From: Streptomyces liangshanensis
GTDB lineage: Bacteria; Actinomycetota; Actinomycetes; Streptomycetales; Streptomycetaceae
Direction of reading: 5' to 3'
Assembly: GCF_011694815.1 (NCBI RefSeq)
Contig: NZ_CP050177.1
Span: forward strand, 806,001 to 870,000
Length of the DNA: 64,000 nucleotides
Shown here one piece after another: positions 51,607 through 60,621 of this stretch (positions are counted from its first letter, which is position 1; every line of letters starts with the position of its first letter). The position numbers and the translations under genes were made by a program. The notes under the pieces were generated by a model. It was given only the letters and a program-made list of their open reading frames with translations. It was not told the DNA's origin and did not search any database.

Positions 51607-53085
51607 TCACTGCCCCTCCCGGGGTGTGCCGCGCGCGGCCGAGACCTCCACGAACTCCGCCCGCCCCGTCGCCGTCAGCCGCAGCACGGGGACGGCCTTG
51701 TCGCGCGGGTTGCCGTTGTTCTGGAAGGAGAGGAAACCGCTCGCCCCGGCGACCTGCTGGCCCCCGTTCATCTGGTGGAACATCCGGGCCACCGCGTCCC
51801 CGGTGACGGTGACCTTCCCCTCGCTCGCGGCCATCTGGATCCCCCGCGCCGCGGTCAGGACCGCGTCGTGCGCCATGATCGCCTGGCCGTCCTCCCGGGA
51901 GTTGTTGGGGAACGTGGTGTCGAGGAAGCCGCCCGCGGCGAAGTAGCGCGCGGACGGCGCCGAGACCGCATGCGGGTCGGTGCGGTACATGTCCGGGTGG
52001 GCCAGCCCCGTGTAGAGCACCCGCACCTGGGTCTTCGCGGCGGCGGCGAGCTGCTCCCTGGTCAGGTTGGTGGTGTCGTCACCGGCGATGACGGTGAACT
52101 CCACGTTCTGGCAGGCGCGGTTGGAGAGCGCGTCGAGGAACCGCATGAGGTGGGTGCCGCGCCCGGCGAAGTAGATGACCTGCGGCTCCTCGTCGCAGAG
52201 CTGCGACGACATGAAGTTCATCTCGCTCTCCCAGGCGTTGGCGACCGACGAGTCGTACGTCATGGTCTCGGCGACCAGCCGGTGACCGGTGGCGCGGTTG
52301 GGGAAGGCGCGGGTGAACTCCGAGCCCAGGGTGGTGGCGTAGAGGTTCCCCTTCGCCGCGTCCTGCACGACGACGGCCGTACGGAACTTCTTCCGTTTGA
52401 GGTACGCGGCGGCGGCGTACGCCTCGTCGGCGTTGGTGGGCGACACCCGGACGAAGTTGTGTATGTCCTTTATGCTTGTCGCCGTCATCGTGGACGCGAC
52501 CATGGCGATGCCCTGCTTCGAGAGCAGGTCGACGGCCGCGCGGTTCGCGTCGGTGCTGGGGCCGAGGCCGGTGACCGCGACGAGCTTGTCGCCGGTGTTC
52601 TTGCGCTTGATCAGCTCGCCGACGGTGTAGCGCCAATGGGCCGAGCCGCCACCGGTGTTGGCGATCAGCAGCCGGATCTTCGGGGACGCGGCCAGGTCAC
52701 CGCGGTTGTGCCGGTACTGCGCGAGGTAGGCGCCCTGGAGCTCGTGCCGCACCGATTCGTCCGAGTTGCTGTCCGTACCGTCGAGGGTGAAGGACGTCAT
52801 GTAGGCGACGCTGACGTACGGCTCGTCGCCGTTCTCGACGCGGTTGTTCTCCTTCTCGATCTCCTTCTCGACCGGGGTGAGGTGGCCCCGGAAGACGTAC
52901 GAGCCGTCCGTCACCCCGACACACTCCTGGTCCTCCCCGCGCTTCACCACCCCGTCCCCGCACCGCGCCCTGCTGTCCTCCAGCCAGGACACCGCGAACC
53001 AGCCGCCCACGGCGAGGACGGTGGCGGCGACGACGGCGAGCACGACCCGGCGCACGATGTGCAGCGGCCATTCGATTCTGACCAT
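51607..53085 (-). CDS. membrane-anchored type-1 periplasmic-binding-protein-like receptor
   Basis: A 492-aa protein. Residues 13-35 form one membrane anchor (VVLAVVAATVLAVGGWFAV), not a cleaved lipoprotein signal. Residues 90-470 are a type-1 periplasmic binding fold as in branched-chain amino acid binding proteins (KIRLLIANTGGGSAHWRYTV, LVAVTGLGPSTDANRAAVDL, RTAVVVQDAAKGNLYATTLG, VIYFAGRGTHLMRFLDAL). There is no permease or transport ATPase nearby. It starts 4 bp after the stop of the P-loop-like gene, so the two are expressed together. Probably a receptor rather than a transporter part. Confidence 0.85.
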   Translation of the reverse strand: MVRIEWPLHIVRRVVLAVVAATVLAVGGWFAVSWLEDSRARCGDGVVKRGEDQECVGVTDGSYVFRGHLTPVEKEIEKENNRVENGDEPYVSVAYMTSFTLDGTDSNSDESVRHELQGAYLAQYRHNRGDLAASPKIRLLIANTGGGSAHWRYTVGELIKRKNTGDKLVAVTGLGPSTDANRAAVDLLSKQGIAMVASTMTATSIKDIHNFVRVSPTNADEAYAAAAYLKRKKFRTAVVVQDAAKGNLYATTLGSEFTRAFPNRATGHRLVAETMTYDSSVANAWESEMNFMSSQLCDEEPQVIYFAGRGTHLMRFLDALSNRACQNVEFTVIAGDDTTNLTREQLAAAAKTQVRVLYTGLAHPDMYRTDPHAVSAPSARYFAAGGFLDTTFPNNSREDGQAIMAHDAVLTAARGIQMAASEGKVTVTGDAVARMFHQMNGGQQVAGASGFLSFQNNGNPRDKAVPVLRLTATGRAEFVEVSAARGTPREGQ

Positions 53086-53089
53086 GGGA

Positions 53090-55096
53090 TCAGACCTCCC
53101 CCGTCGTCTGCGGATGCCGCCAATGGCGGTACCGTTCGGCCTCGTTGAAGAGCGGCACGATGTCGTTCCTCCGGAGTTGGGACAGCTGGGTGAATCCCTC
53201 GGCGATCAGGTGGGACAGCCGCATCCCGGGGTCCGCCAGCGGATCGCTCCACACCCACCGCGCGACGACCAGCCCCTGGATGACGGAGGCCGCGTCCACG
53301 GCCAGGGCGGCCCCGCGCCGCGAGCCCAGCGCGGCCAGCAGCTCCAGCGGACCGCCTTCGTCAGGCAGGCGGTTGGGGGCCGAGGTGACGGCGTCGAACT
53401 CGCTGATCCACTGGGCCGCGGGCACCGCGGTGAAGCGCCGCAGCAGCTCGTCCGCCACGTCGTCCACCCGGTGGGCGGCCAGGCGGTGGTACATCTCCTG
53501 GACGGGACGGCCCTGGGACCGGTAGTGCTCGGCGAGCCGTTCGTGCGCCCGGTCCCAGTCGTCCGGGCGGCGGGCGAGCTGCCAGAGCAACAGGCGGCGC
53601 AGCCAGGGGTGGAGGGTGGGGACGAACGTACCGGGCCCGGCCAGCAGCCAGCGTGAGCGCATCTCGCCGAACAACTCCTCGCCGTGGCCGAGGACCTGCG
53701 TACCCACCGAGAGGTCGCGGGCGGCGGCGCACTCGGCGAGCACGGCCCGCTCGACCGGGTCGATGCCCCGCAGCAGATGGCCGAGGGCGGTCTCGGCGAG
53801 GGTCGAACTGACCTCGCCCGTACGGAGTTGGCGGTCGGGCAGCTTGCGCAGCCAGCGGTCCTGGTCGGGTCCGGACTCGGCCGGGGCGCCCGACTGGCGT
53901 AACACGTCGAGGATCTGCTGCACCGCGCGCGGCAGACCGCCCGTGAGCCGGTGCACGAACGGGGTGAGGCGGGTGTACGGCGCCAGCTCCGGGTGCCCAC
54001 CGAGCTGGAGTTCGAGCCGGATGCGCACCTCGTCGAGGTTGAGGTCGCGCAGGCGCAGCGGGTACCACCAGGTGTCCTCGCCGTCCCGGGTGGGCCGGTA
54101 GGTGTGCCAGTCGGAGAGGGAGGCGCGGTCGGGGCCGCGCAGTTGCCACGGCCAGGCGTCGCCGGTGGCCGGGCCCCAGCGGGGCAGCCAGCGGTTGGCG
54201 CTGGCGACGACGGTGAGCGGGTCGCACGCGCCGCCCGTGACGACCGTGTCGTCGTGGCGGGCCCGTACGAGCAGGTCGAGGAAGCGCCTGCCGTACGGGG
54301 CGTGGGTGTTGTCCAGCAGGAGCAGGTGGGAGCGGGGCATGAAGTTGCGGGCGGTGTTGCGGCGCAGGTCCTCCAGGAACGCGGAGAACAGCACCCGGTC
54401 CAGCCGCTCCTGCTGTTGTTCGTCGCCGTCGTGGCGCCACATGTTCAGCTCGACGAGCGCCTCCCACCGGTCGCCGCTGCGGATCAGGGGGTGCGCGCCG
54501 AACCACTGCGCCCCGGTGGTGAGCCGCCCGGCGAGGCCGCGCACGGGCAGGCGCCGGCCGCGCCGCAGGGCGTCCTGGAACACCGCGAGGGCGAGGGACG
54601 AGGCGCCTTCGGGAAGGCCGAGGGCCTCGACGCCCACTTCGAAGAACGCCGCGAGGTAGTCGCCGTGCCGGGCCTCGTTGGCCTGCTGGAAGTGGTCGAG
54701 CTGGCGCTGCACCGCGCGGCGGCCCTGCGCCATGCTGTGGCCCTGCGCCATGCCGCGGATGTTGAGCAGCTCGTCCGAGGCGAGCAGCCCGAGGCTGAGG
54801 AGCGGGAAGCGGGAGCGGCCGTACCGGGGCAGCTTGCGCTCCAGCTGGCGGGCGAGCAGGGCGAGGGCGTAGCGGGGCAGCAGCGACTGCGCGGTGCCGA
54901 AGTTGACGTACGCGAAGGGGTGGTCGGGGCCGAAGTGCTCCATCAGGGCGCTGTGGGCCTCGCTGGCGCCGCTGCCGCGCGGGCCGAGCAGCATCGTGAT
55001 CGGCCGGTCGGCAGTGGGCGGCTGTTTCAGGCACTCGTCGACGAGCGACACGATGCCGCTGCGGCCGCGCAGTCCCAGGCCGCTCCCGGACTCCAT
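53090..55096 (-). CDS. large P-loop-like (STAND-type) protein with degenerate Walker A
   Basis: A 668-aa soluble protein. Residues 33-60 hold a P-loop-like GPRGSGAS (38-45), in which the Walker A Lys is replaced by Ala, followed by ASEAHSALMEHFG. A Walker-B-like strand HLLLLDNTHAPYG comes near residue 255. The second half is helical, with winged-helix and TPR-like stretches (VHRLTGGLPRAVQQILDVLR, YHRLAAHRVDDVADELLRRF), the plan of STAND signal ATPases. The start at 55096 has AGGGGGGAT upstream. It is the first gene of a two-gene unit with the receptor downstream. Confidence 0.75.
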   Translation of the reverse strand: MESGSGLGLRGRSGIVSLVDECLKQPPTADRPITMLLGPRGSGASEAHSALMEHFGPDHPFAYVNFGTAQSLLPRYALALLARQLERKLPRYGRSRFPLLSLGLLASDELLNIRGMAQGHSMAQGRRAVQRQLDHFQQANEARHGDYLAAFFEVGVEALGLPEGASSLALAVFQDALRRGRRLPVRGLAGRLTTGAQWFGAHPLIRSGDRWEALVELNMWRHDGDEQQQERLDRVLFSAFLEDLRRNTARNFMPRSHLLLLDNTHAPYGRRFLDLLVRARHDDTVVTGGACDPLTVVASANRWLPRWGPATGDAWPWQLRGPDRASLSDWHTYRPTRDGEDTWWYPLRLRDLNLDEVRIRLELQLGGHPELAPYTRLTPFVHRLTGGLPRAVQQILDVLRQSGAPAESGPDQDRWLRKLPDRQLRTGEVSSTLAETALGHLLRGIDPVERAVLAECAAARDLSVGTQVLGHGEELFGEMRSRWLLAGPGTFVPTLHPWLRRLLLWQLARRPDDWDRAHERLAEHYRSQGRPVQEMYHRLAAHRVDDVADELLRRFTAVPAAQWISEFDAVTSAPNRLPDEGGPLELLAALGSRRGAALAVDAASVIQGLVVARWVWSDPLADPGMRLSHLIAEGFTQLSQLRRNDIVPLFNEAERYRHWRHPQTTGEV

Positions 55097-55282
55097 GACG
55101 GATCCCCCCTCCGCGGCCCGCCGTGCGCCCCCGTGACGGCCGGACGTCCCGCGACTGCCCACGGTAGGCGGACGTACCCGTCAAGTCACGCGCGTTGGCG
55201 TTTCCTCAGCCACAGGGGGCACGGGGGGAGCGGGGGGGGGGGAGCGTCGTGGACGGCGCCGGCCGTCGTGGCCGTCGTGGCG

Positions 55283-56116
55283 TCAGCTCAGGACGCCGGT
55301 GCCGAGGAGGCCGAGAAGCAGGACACCGATGATGATCCGGTAGATCACGAAGGCGTTGAAGGAGTGCTTGGCGACGAACTTGAGCAGCCAGGAGATGGAC
55401 GCGTACGCGACGACGAAGGAGACGAGGGTCCCGGCGATCAGCGGGGCTGCGCCGACCCCGGTGCCGAGGGCGTCCTTCAGCTCGTAGATGCCGGCGCCGG
55501 TGAGGGCGGGGATGCCGAGGAAGAACGACAGGCGGGTGGCGGCCACCCGGTCGAGGTCGAGGAGGAGCGCGGTGGACATAGTGGCGCCGGACCGCGAGAA
55601 GCCGGGGAAGAGCAGGGCCAGGATCTGCGAACTGCCCACCAGCATCGCGTCCTTGAACGAGGTGTCGTCCTCACCGCGCTTGTGCCGGCTCATCTGGTCG
55701 GCCACCCACATCACACCACTGCCGACGATCAGGGAGGCCGCCACCACCCACAGCGAGGCCAGCGGGCCCTGGATCAGTGGTTTGGCGGCCAGCCCGACCA
55801 GCACGATCGGGATCGTCGCGTAGATGACCCACCACGCGAACTTGTAGTCGTGGTGGTAGCGCTCCTCCGGTTCCCGCAGACCGGTGACCCAGGCCGTGAG
55901 GATCCTGACGATGTCCTTGTAGAAGTAGACGAGCACGGCGGCGATGGCACCGACCTGGATGACGGCGGAGAAGCCGATGACGGCGTCGTCGTCGACCGGG
56001 ATGCCCATCAGGCCCTCGGTGATCTTGAGGTGGCCGGTGGAGGAGACCGGGAGGAACTCGGTCACCCCTTCGACGGCTCCGAGGATGACGGCCTGGCCGA
56101 CGCTGATCACGCTCAT
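55283..56116 (-). CDS. uppP: undecaprenyl-diphosphate phosphatase
   Basis: A 277-aa membrane enzyme that dephosphorylates undecaprenyl pyrophosphate and so recycles the cell-wall lipid carrier. It has the two conserved catalytic regions EGVTEFLPVSSTGHL (residues 16-30) and FPGFSRSGATMSTAL, with about eight transmembrane segments and the length typical of UppP/BacA. The 186 bp between it and the upstream end of the P-loop gene includes a run of nine G (about 55233). Confidence 0.95.
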   Translation of the reverse strand: MSVISVGQAVILGAVEGVTEFLPVSSTGHLKITEGLMGIPVDDDAVIGFSAVIQVGAIAAVLVYFYKDIVRILTAWVTGLREPEERYHHDYKFAWWVIYATIPIVLVGLAAKPLIQGPLASLWVVAASLIVGSGVMWVADQMSRHKRGEDDTSFKDAMLVGSSQILALLFPGFSRSGATMSTALLLDLDRVAATRLSFFLGIPALTGAGIYELKDALGTGVGAAPLIAGTLVSFVVAYASISWLLKFVAKHSFNAFVIYRIIIGVLLLGLLGTGVLS

Positions 56117-56271
56117 CGGATCTCTTTCCGGAGGGTTTCGAGGGGTACGGGAGGGGGCGGGGACTCGTGCGCCGACCGCCCGTACGTCTACTGCACTGTA
56201 GACGATGCGGGAGGCTGCGACGCTCCGGGGCCTCCCCGCAGCGTGTCCCGGGCCGCTCGGCCGGAGCGCCC

Positions 56272-56355
56272 GGCCCGTGGCGGCCGGCCTGCGGTGGCCG
56301 GCCTGCGGTGGCCGACCCGTGGCGGCCGGCCCGTGGCGGCCGGCCCGTGGCGCCC
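56272..56355. repeat. six copies of a 14-bp tandem repeat, intergenic
   Basis: Units of GGCCCGTGGCGGCC at 56272, 56286, 56300, 56314, 56328 and 56342, with two copies reading GGCCTGCGGTGGCC. They lie between uppP and the acetyltransferase gene, ending 26 bp before its start. Each unit is itself nearly palindromic (GGCC ends). Confidence 0.95.
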
Positions 56356-56381
56356 GGCTCTGCTGCCCCTAGCATGAGCCC

Positions 56382-57002
56382 ATGCCGCCCGTACCTCACA
56401 TACCCCCCGTGTCTCCTTCGTCTCCTGTGTCCCCCGCGCCTCCCGCTTCTCCCCCGGGGCCCGCGACGTCGCGGGTCGAACTGAGCCCGCTCACCCTCGC
56501 CGACGAGGACGAGTTCTGCGCGCTCGTACGGGCCAGCGCCGAGCTCCACGCGCCGTGGATGCGGCTGCCGTCGACCGCGCGGGAGTTCCAGGAGTGGATG
56601 CGCCGCTTCGACGACGGCACCAACCTGGGCTTCCTGATCCGTGTCCGGGAGACCGGCGCGGCCGCCGGTACGGTCAACATCAACTCGGTCATCCGGGGCC
56701 GCTACCAGGGCGCGTCCCTCGGCTACGCGGCCTTCGCCCCGTCCGCGGGGCGGGGCTACATGAGCGAGGGGCTCGCGGTCACCCTGCGGCACGCCTTCGA
56801 CGACCTGCGGCTCCACCGGCTGGAGGCGAACATCCAGCCCGCGAACAAGGCGTCCTTGGCGGTGGTCCAGCGCCTGGGCTTCCGTTACGAGGGCCTCTCG
56901 CCCGCCTACCTCTACATCGACGGCGCCTGGCGCGACCACGAACGCTGGTCCCTGACGGCCCCGTCCCCCTGGACGCCCGACGCCTCGCTTCCCGAGGTCT
57001 AG
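56382..57002 (+). CDS. GNAT acetyltransferase of the RimJ type
   Basis: A 206-aa protein with an N-terminal Pro/Ser low-complexity stretch (residues 1-28) and a GNAT fold: VELSPLTLADEDEFCALVRA, GTVNINSVIRGRYQGASLGY, GRGYMSEGLAVTLRHAFDDL, LEANIQPANKASLAVVQRLG and FRYEGLSPAYLYIDGAWRDH. These are the hallmarks of ribosomal-protein N-terminal acetyltransferases. The acceptor protein is unproven. The start is uncertain within the Pro-rich region. Confidence 0.88.
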   Translation: MPPVPHIPPVSPSSPVSPAPPASPPGPATSRVELSPLTLADEDEFCALVRASAELHAPWMRLPSTAREFQEWMRRFDDGTNLGFLIRVRETGAAAGTVNINSVIRGRYQGASLGYAAFAPSAGRGYMSEGLAVTLRHAFDDLRLHRLEANIQPANKASLAVVQRLGFRYEGLSPAYLYIDGAWRDHERWSLTAPSPWTPDASLPEV

Positions 57003-57123
57003 TCCGGCGCCTGCCCTCGCGGGGCCGGGGAGTCCGTTACAAGGGGTCCCTTACGAGGGGTGGCGTCCGGCGGCGGCCTTTCCCACACTGGTGGACATAC
57101 CGGCGACGGTGGGGGGCACAGAC

Positions 57124-58332
57124 ATGGCGACGCGCGCGGAACCGGCGCTGGGACCGCTGCCGGAGCGCCGGCCGGAGCTGGACGCGATCCGGACGCTGGT
57201 CGTGATCGGCCTGGTCTTCTTCCACTCGGCGCTCGTCTTCGCGACCGACGACAACTTCTACGTCAAGAACACCGAGACCACCGGAACCATCATGATCATC
57301 GCCGGGTTCGGGGTGGTCTGGGCGATGCCGCTGCTGTTCCTCATCTCCGGCCTCGGCGCCTGGCACTCGCTCCGGCGCCGTGGCGCGGGCGGCTTCGCCG
57401 GCGAGCGGCTGCTGCGGCTCGGCGTCCCCCTGGTCTTCGCGACCCTCGCGCTGAACCCGCTGCCGCAGTGGCTGCGGCTGCGCTCGGCCGACGCCGGCTA
57501 CCACGAGTCGTACCTCGGCTTCCTCCCCCGCTTCTACGACGTGCGCCTGGAGCTCCGGGAGTTCCCCTTCCTCGTCCAGGGCGAGCATTTCGAGACCGGC
57601 CATCTTTGGTTCGTCGTGCTCCTGCTGGCCTTCTCCCTGATGCTGGCGCCGTTCCACCGGTGGGTGCCGCACGAGCGCCTGAGCCGCGTCGGCGACCGGG
57701 TGGCGGAGGCGGCGCTGCGCCGGCGGGGCCTCGTGTTCCTGCCTGCCCTCGCCTTCGCGGCGATCTGCGCCTTCGCGCGGATGGAGGAGGACTACGCGGG
57801 CTGGCACCGCTGGTCGTACCTGCTGTTCTTCGTCGCCGGCTTCGCGCTCGCCGCCGACGACCGCTTCCGCGCCGTGATGCGGCGCAAGGCCCGGGCCGCG
57901 GCCTGGCTCGGCGCCCTGCTGTTCGCGGCGGCCGGCCCCGGCTTCGCCCTGGCCGACGAGCCCTTCACGGAGATGACCACCCTGGCCACCGTCTCGCGAG
58001 CGCTGTTCGGCGCGGCCGGATGGTGCCTGGTGGTCGCCATCCCAGGCCTCCTCGACCGGCGGCGGCCGGAGCGACCGCGTACGGCGCCGGACCCGGCCCC
58101 GTCGACACGCGGGCGGCTGTACGGCTACCTCGCCGCGGCCGTGCTGCCGCTGTACGTCCTGCACCAGCCCGTCGTGGTCGCCGTCGCCTACTTCGTGACC
58201 GGCTGGTCCGCGCCGATCGTGGTCGAGTACGCCGTGCTCGTGGTGATCTCGCTCGCCCTGACCCTCGGTCTGTACGAGCTGCTGGTCCGCCGCACGCGGG
58301 CGACCCGCTTCCTGTTCGGGATGCGCCCCTAG
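57124..58332 (+). CDS. membrane acyltransferase, OpgC/OafA-like family 3
   Basis: A 402-aa protein with about ten transmembrane segments: RRPELDAIRTLVVIGLVFFH carries the family Arg and His, then WAMPLLFLISGLGAWHSLRR, TGHLWFVVLLLAF, GRLYGYLAAAVLPLYVLHQP and VVVAVAYFV. It moves an acyl group onto a cell-surface or secreted acceptor. The ATG at 57124 has a G-run upstream; a start at 57091 is also open. It precedes the SLAC1-like gene in the same direction. Confidence 0.88.
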   Translation: MATRAEPALGPLPERRPELDAIRTLVVIGLVFFHSALVFATDDNFYVKNTETTGTIMIIAGFGVVWAMPLLFLISGLGAWHSLRRRGAGGFAGERLLRLGVPLVFATLALNPLPQWLRLRSADAGYHESYLGFLPRFYDVRLELREFPFLVQGEHFETGHLWFVVLLLAFSLMLAPFHRWVPHERLSRVGDRVAEAALRRRGLVFLPALAFAAICAFARMEEDYAGWHRWSYLLFFVAGFALAADDRFRAVMRRKARAAAWLGALLFAAAGPGFALADEPFTEMTTLATVSRALFGAAGWCLVVAIPGLLDRRRPERPRTAPDPAPSTRGRLYGYLAAAVLPLYVLHQPVVVAVAYFVTGWSAPIVVEYAVLVVISLALTLGLYELLVRRTRATRFLFGMRP

Positions 58333-58433
58333 CTCGTGTCCCGCCACGGGACGGTGCGCACGAAATGTCCCCTTCTGTTGGCTTCCGCGGTGGAACAATG
58401 CCGACGACCGTCACCTGCGGAGGAGCGCGCGCC

Positions 58434-59387
58434 TTGGCCACCCAGCGGATCCCGCTCAACTTCTTCGGCTCGTCCTTCGGCCTGGCGGGCCTCGCCGGCT
58501 GCTGGGTGACCGCCGCCGACCAGGGCCACGTCTCCCACCGGGTCGGGGACGCCCTGCTGGCGCTGGCCGCCCTGGTCTGGCTGGTCACCGTGGTGTTCTA
58601 CCTGCGGTACGTCCTGACGACACGCGGCGCCTTCGCGGCGGACCTGTTCGACGACGTGGCGAGCCCGTTCGCCTCGCTGGCGGTCATCACACCGATGGCC
58701 CTCGCGTCCCAGGGCGTCGCCCCGTACGCCCCGACCGCAGGGAAGGTCCTGGTGGACATCTTCCTCGTACTCACCGTGCTGGTCGGGGGGTGGTTCACCG
58801 GCCAGTGGATCTACGGACCGCTCGTCCTCGACCGGTTCCACCCCGGATACTTCCTGCCCACGGTGGCCGGCGGATTCGTCGCGTCGGCCAGTGCCGCGAC
58901 CGTGGGCCAGGAGCGGCTGGCCCAGGCGATGTTCGGGCTCGGGGTCGCCTGCTGGTTCATCCTCGGCTCGATGATCATGGCGCGGTTGTTCTTCCGGCCG
59001 CCGCTGCCGCCCCTGCTCATGCCGACCCTGGCGATCGAGGTGGCGCCGCCGACCGTGGGGAGCGTCGCCTACTTCGCCCTCGACGGGAACCGCCTGGACA
59101 TCGTCGCGGCGGGTCTGGCGGGGTACGCGCTGGTGATGGTGGGGGCGCAGGTCAGGCTGCTCCCGGCGTTCCTGCGGCTCAGCTTCGCCGCCAGCACCTG
59201 GTCCTTCGTCTTCTCCTGGGCCGCGGTGGTCACCACCACGCTGCACTGGAACGAGCTGGGGCGGCCGGACGGGCACACCGTCTACACGTACCTGCTGCTG
59301 GCCGCGATCACCGCGTTCGTGGGCGGGATCGCGGCCAGGACGGTGCTCGCGCTCGTACGGGGTCAACTGCTGCCGAAAGGTGCCTGA
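58434..59387 (+). CDS. TDT/SLAC1-family membrane channel or transporter (TehA-like)
   Basis: A 317-aa protein with ten hydrophobic segments and the family start RIPLNFFGSSFGLAGLAGCW, then VGGWFTGQWIYGPL and GYFLPTVAGGFVASA. It belongs to the tellurite-resistance/dicarboxylate transporter family related to SLAC1 anion channels. A TTG at 58434 has GGAGGAG eight bases upstream; an ATG at 58398 is the alternative. It follows the acyltransferase by about 100 bp. Confidence 0.85.
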   Translation: MATQRIPLNFFGSSFGLAGLAGCWVTAADQGHVSHRVGDALLALAALVWLVTVVFYLRYVLTTRGAFAADLFDDVASPFASLAVITPMALASQGVAPYAPTAGKVLVDIFLVLTVLVGGWFTGQWIYGPLVLDRFHPGYFLPTVAGGFVASASAATVGQERLAQAMFGLGVACWFILGSMIMARLFFRPPLPPLLMPTLAIEVAPPTVGSVAYFALDGNRLDIVAAGLAGYALVMVGAQVRLLPAFLRLSFAASTWSFVFSWAAVVTTTLHWNELGRPDGHTVYTYLLLAAITAFVGGIAARTVLALVRGQLLPKGA

Positions 59388-59428
59388 CGGCGGGCCGGTC
59401 CAGGGCGGGCCGGTCGAGGGCGGCCCGG

Positions 59429-60052
59429 TCAGCCCTCGAAGCCGTTGGCGTCCAGGATCTGGTCGATCCGGGCGCGGTGTGCCGCCTCCCACGCGTCGAG
59501 GGACTCACCGGCCTCCTTGGCCAACTTCGCGCGGGCGTCGAGCAGTACGCGTTCCTGGCGGGCGTGAGGGACGACCACGACGCCCTCCTCGTCGGCCACC
59601 ACGATGTCACCGGACCGTACGTCCACACCGCCGACGCGCACCGGCTGGTTCAGCGGTGCGACGGCCGCCTTGACCCCGGGGATGGGAATCACACCGCGGG
59701 CGAAGACGGGAAAGCCGCTCTCGCGCACCTCGGTGAGGTCGCGGATGACCCCGTCCACCACGAAGGCCGCGATGCCCCGGCGCTGGGCGACGGCGCAGAC
59801 GTTCCCGCCGGCGACCGCGTAGTCCACGTCACCGGCCTGGACGACGATGACGGACCCGGGCTCGGCGCGGTGGATGGCCGCGTGCAGCATGAGGTTGTCG
59901 CCCGGAGGGCAGCGGACGGTGAACGCCGGCCCCGCGACGCGCGGGGGCGAGGGCCACAGGGGGCGGATGCCGATGTCCATGACCTGCTCGCGCCCGAGCA
60001 CGTCGGCGAGGGTGGTCGGCGGGATGCTCTGGAATCCGGTGGCGTCGTCCAT
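59429..60052 (-). CDS. RraA-like protein (HMG/CHA aldolase superfamily)
   Basis: A 207-aa protein: TTLADVLGREQVMDIGIRPL, GPAFTVRCPPGDNLMLHAAI, GSVIVVQAGDVDYAVAGGNV and GIAAFVVDGVIRDLTEVRES, the usual divalent-metal site. RraA relatives are either RNase E inhibitors or class II aldolases of the HMG/oxaloacetate type. The sequence alone does not decide. It converges on the SLAC1-like gene. Confidence 0.9.
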   Translation of the reverse strand: MDDATGFQSIPPTTLADVLGREQVMDIGIRPLWPSPPRVAGPAFTVRCPPGDNLMLHAAIHRAEPGSVIVVQAGDVDYAVAGGNVCAVAQRRGIAAFVVDGVIRDLTEVRESGFPVFARGVIPIPGVKAAVAPLNQPVRVGGVDVRSGDIVVADEEGVVVVPHARQERVLLDARAKLAKEAGESLDAWEAAHRARIDQILDANGFEG

Positions 60053-60183
60053 GGCTCTTCCTTCGTCCGGGCGGCCCCTCGCGCGTGGTGGGAGGGGCGT
60101 GGTGCACGGCCGTCGAGACTACCGAAGCGCCGAGAGCCCTCAGTAGAGTGCGTCGCCGAAGCTCTTCCGGGACGGATCGCGGC

Positions 60184-60594
60184 ATGTACGAGTACCACGG
60201 GTGGATCACGGTCAGGGCGAGCCCGGCCGGGGACGACGAGGCCGAGGACCGGTTGCCGGGGATCGTGGACGGGCTCCGGCTCCACATCGCCGCGATGGCC
60301 GACCCGTACCTCCTCGACCTGAGGTGGATGAACGGCGAGCCGTTCGTCCACCTGGGCGGCCACTCCAACCACAGCTCCGCGACGGACGTGGTCGGCCTCT
60401 TCACGCGGGTGGCGGTGGTGGCTCCCGGCTCGTACGGGCTCCTCCACATCCGCGACGACGAGGACCCGGAACACGGCGACGAGGTACGCGTGGTGAGGCT
60501 CGCCCGGGGCCTGGTCACCCACCACACGGAGAGCTTGCTGTCCCCGTGCGTCCCGACCCTGGAGGACCCGTTCACCGGCCCGGGCACTCTATAG
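60184..60594 (+). CDS. Imm7-family immunity protein
   Basis: A 136-aa protein beginning MYEYHGWITVRASPAGDDE, the start of the Imm7 family of immunity proteins in polymorphic toxin systems, and continuing with WMNGEPFVHLGGHSNHSS and GLLHIRDDEDPEHGDE. No cognate toxin is in the window, so it may be an orphan immunity gene. The GC of the region is typical. The ATG at 60184 lacks a strong ribosome binding site. Confidence 0.82.
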   Translation: MYEYHGWITVRASPAGDDEAEDRLPGIVDGLRLHIAAMADPYLLDLRWMNGEPFVHLGGHSNHSSATDVVGLFTRVAVVAPGSYGLLHIRDDEDPEHGDEVRVVRLARGLVTHHTESLLSPCVPTLEDPFTGPGTL

Positions 60595-60621
60595 GGCAGC
60601 CCCGCCGATCCGGCACCTGAC

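Noticed and set aside
51607..53085. Receptor gene as part of a branched-chain amino acid ABC transporter
   Set aside because: No permease or transport ATPase gene is adjacent and the N-terminus is a membrane anchor rather than a lipoprotein signal.
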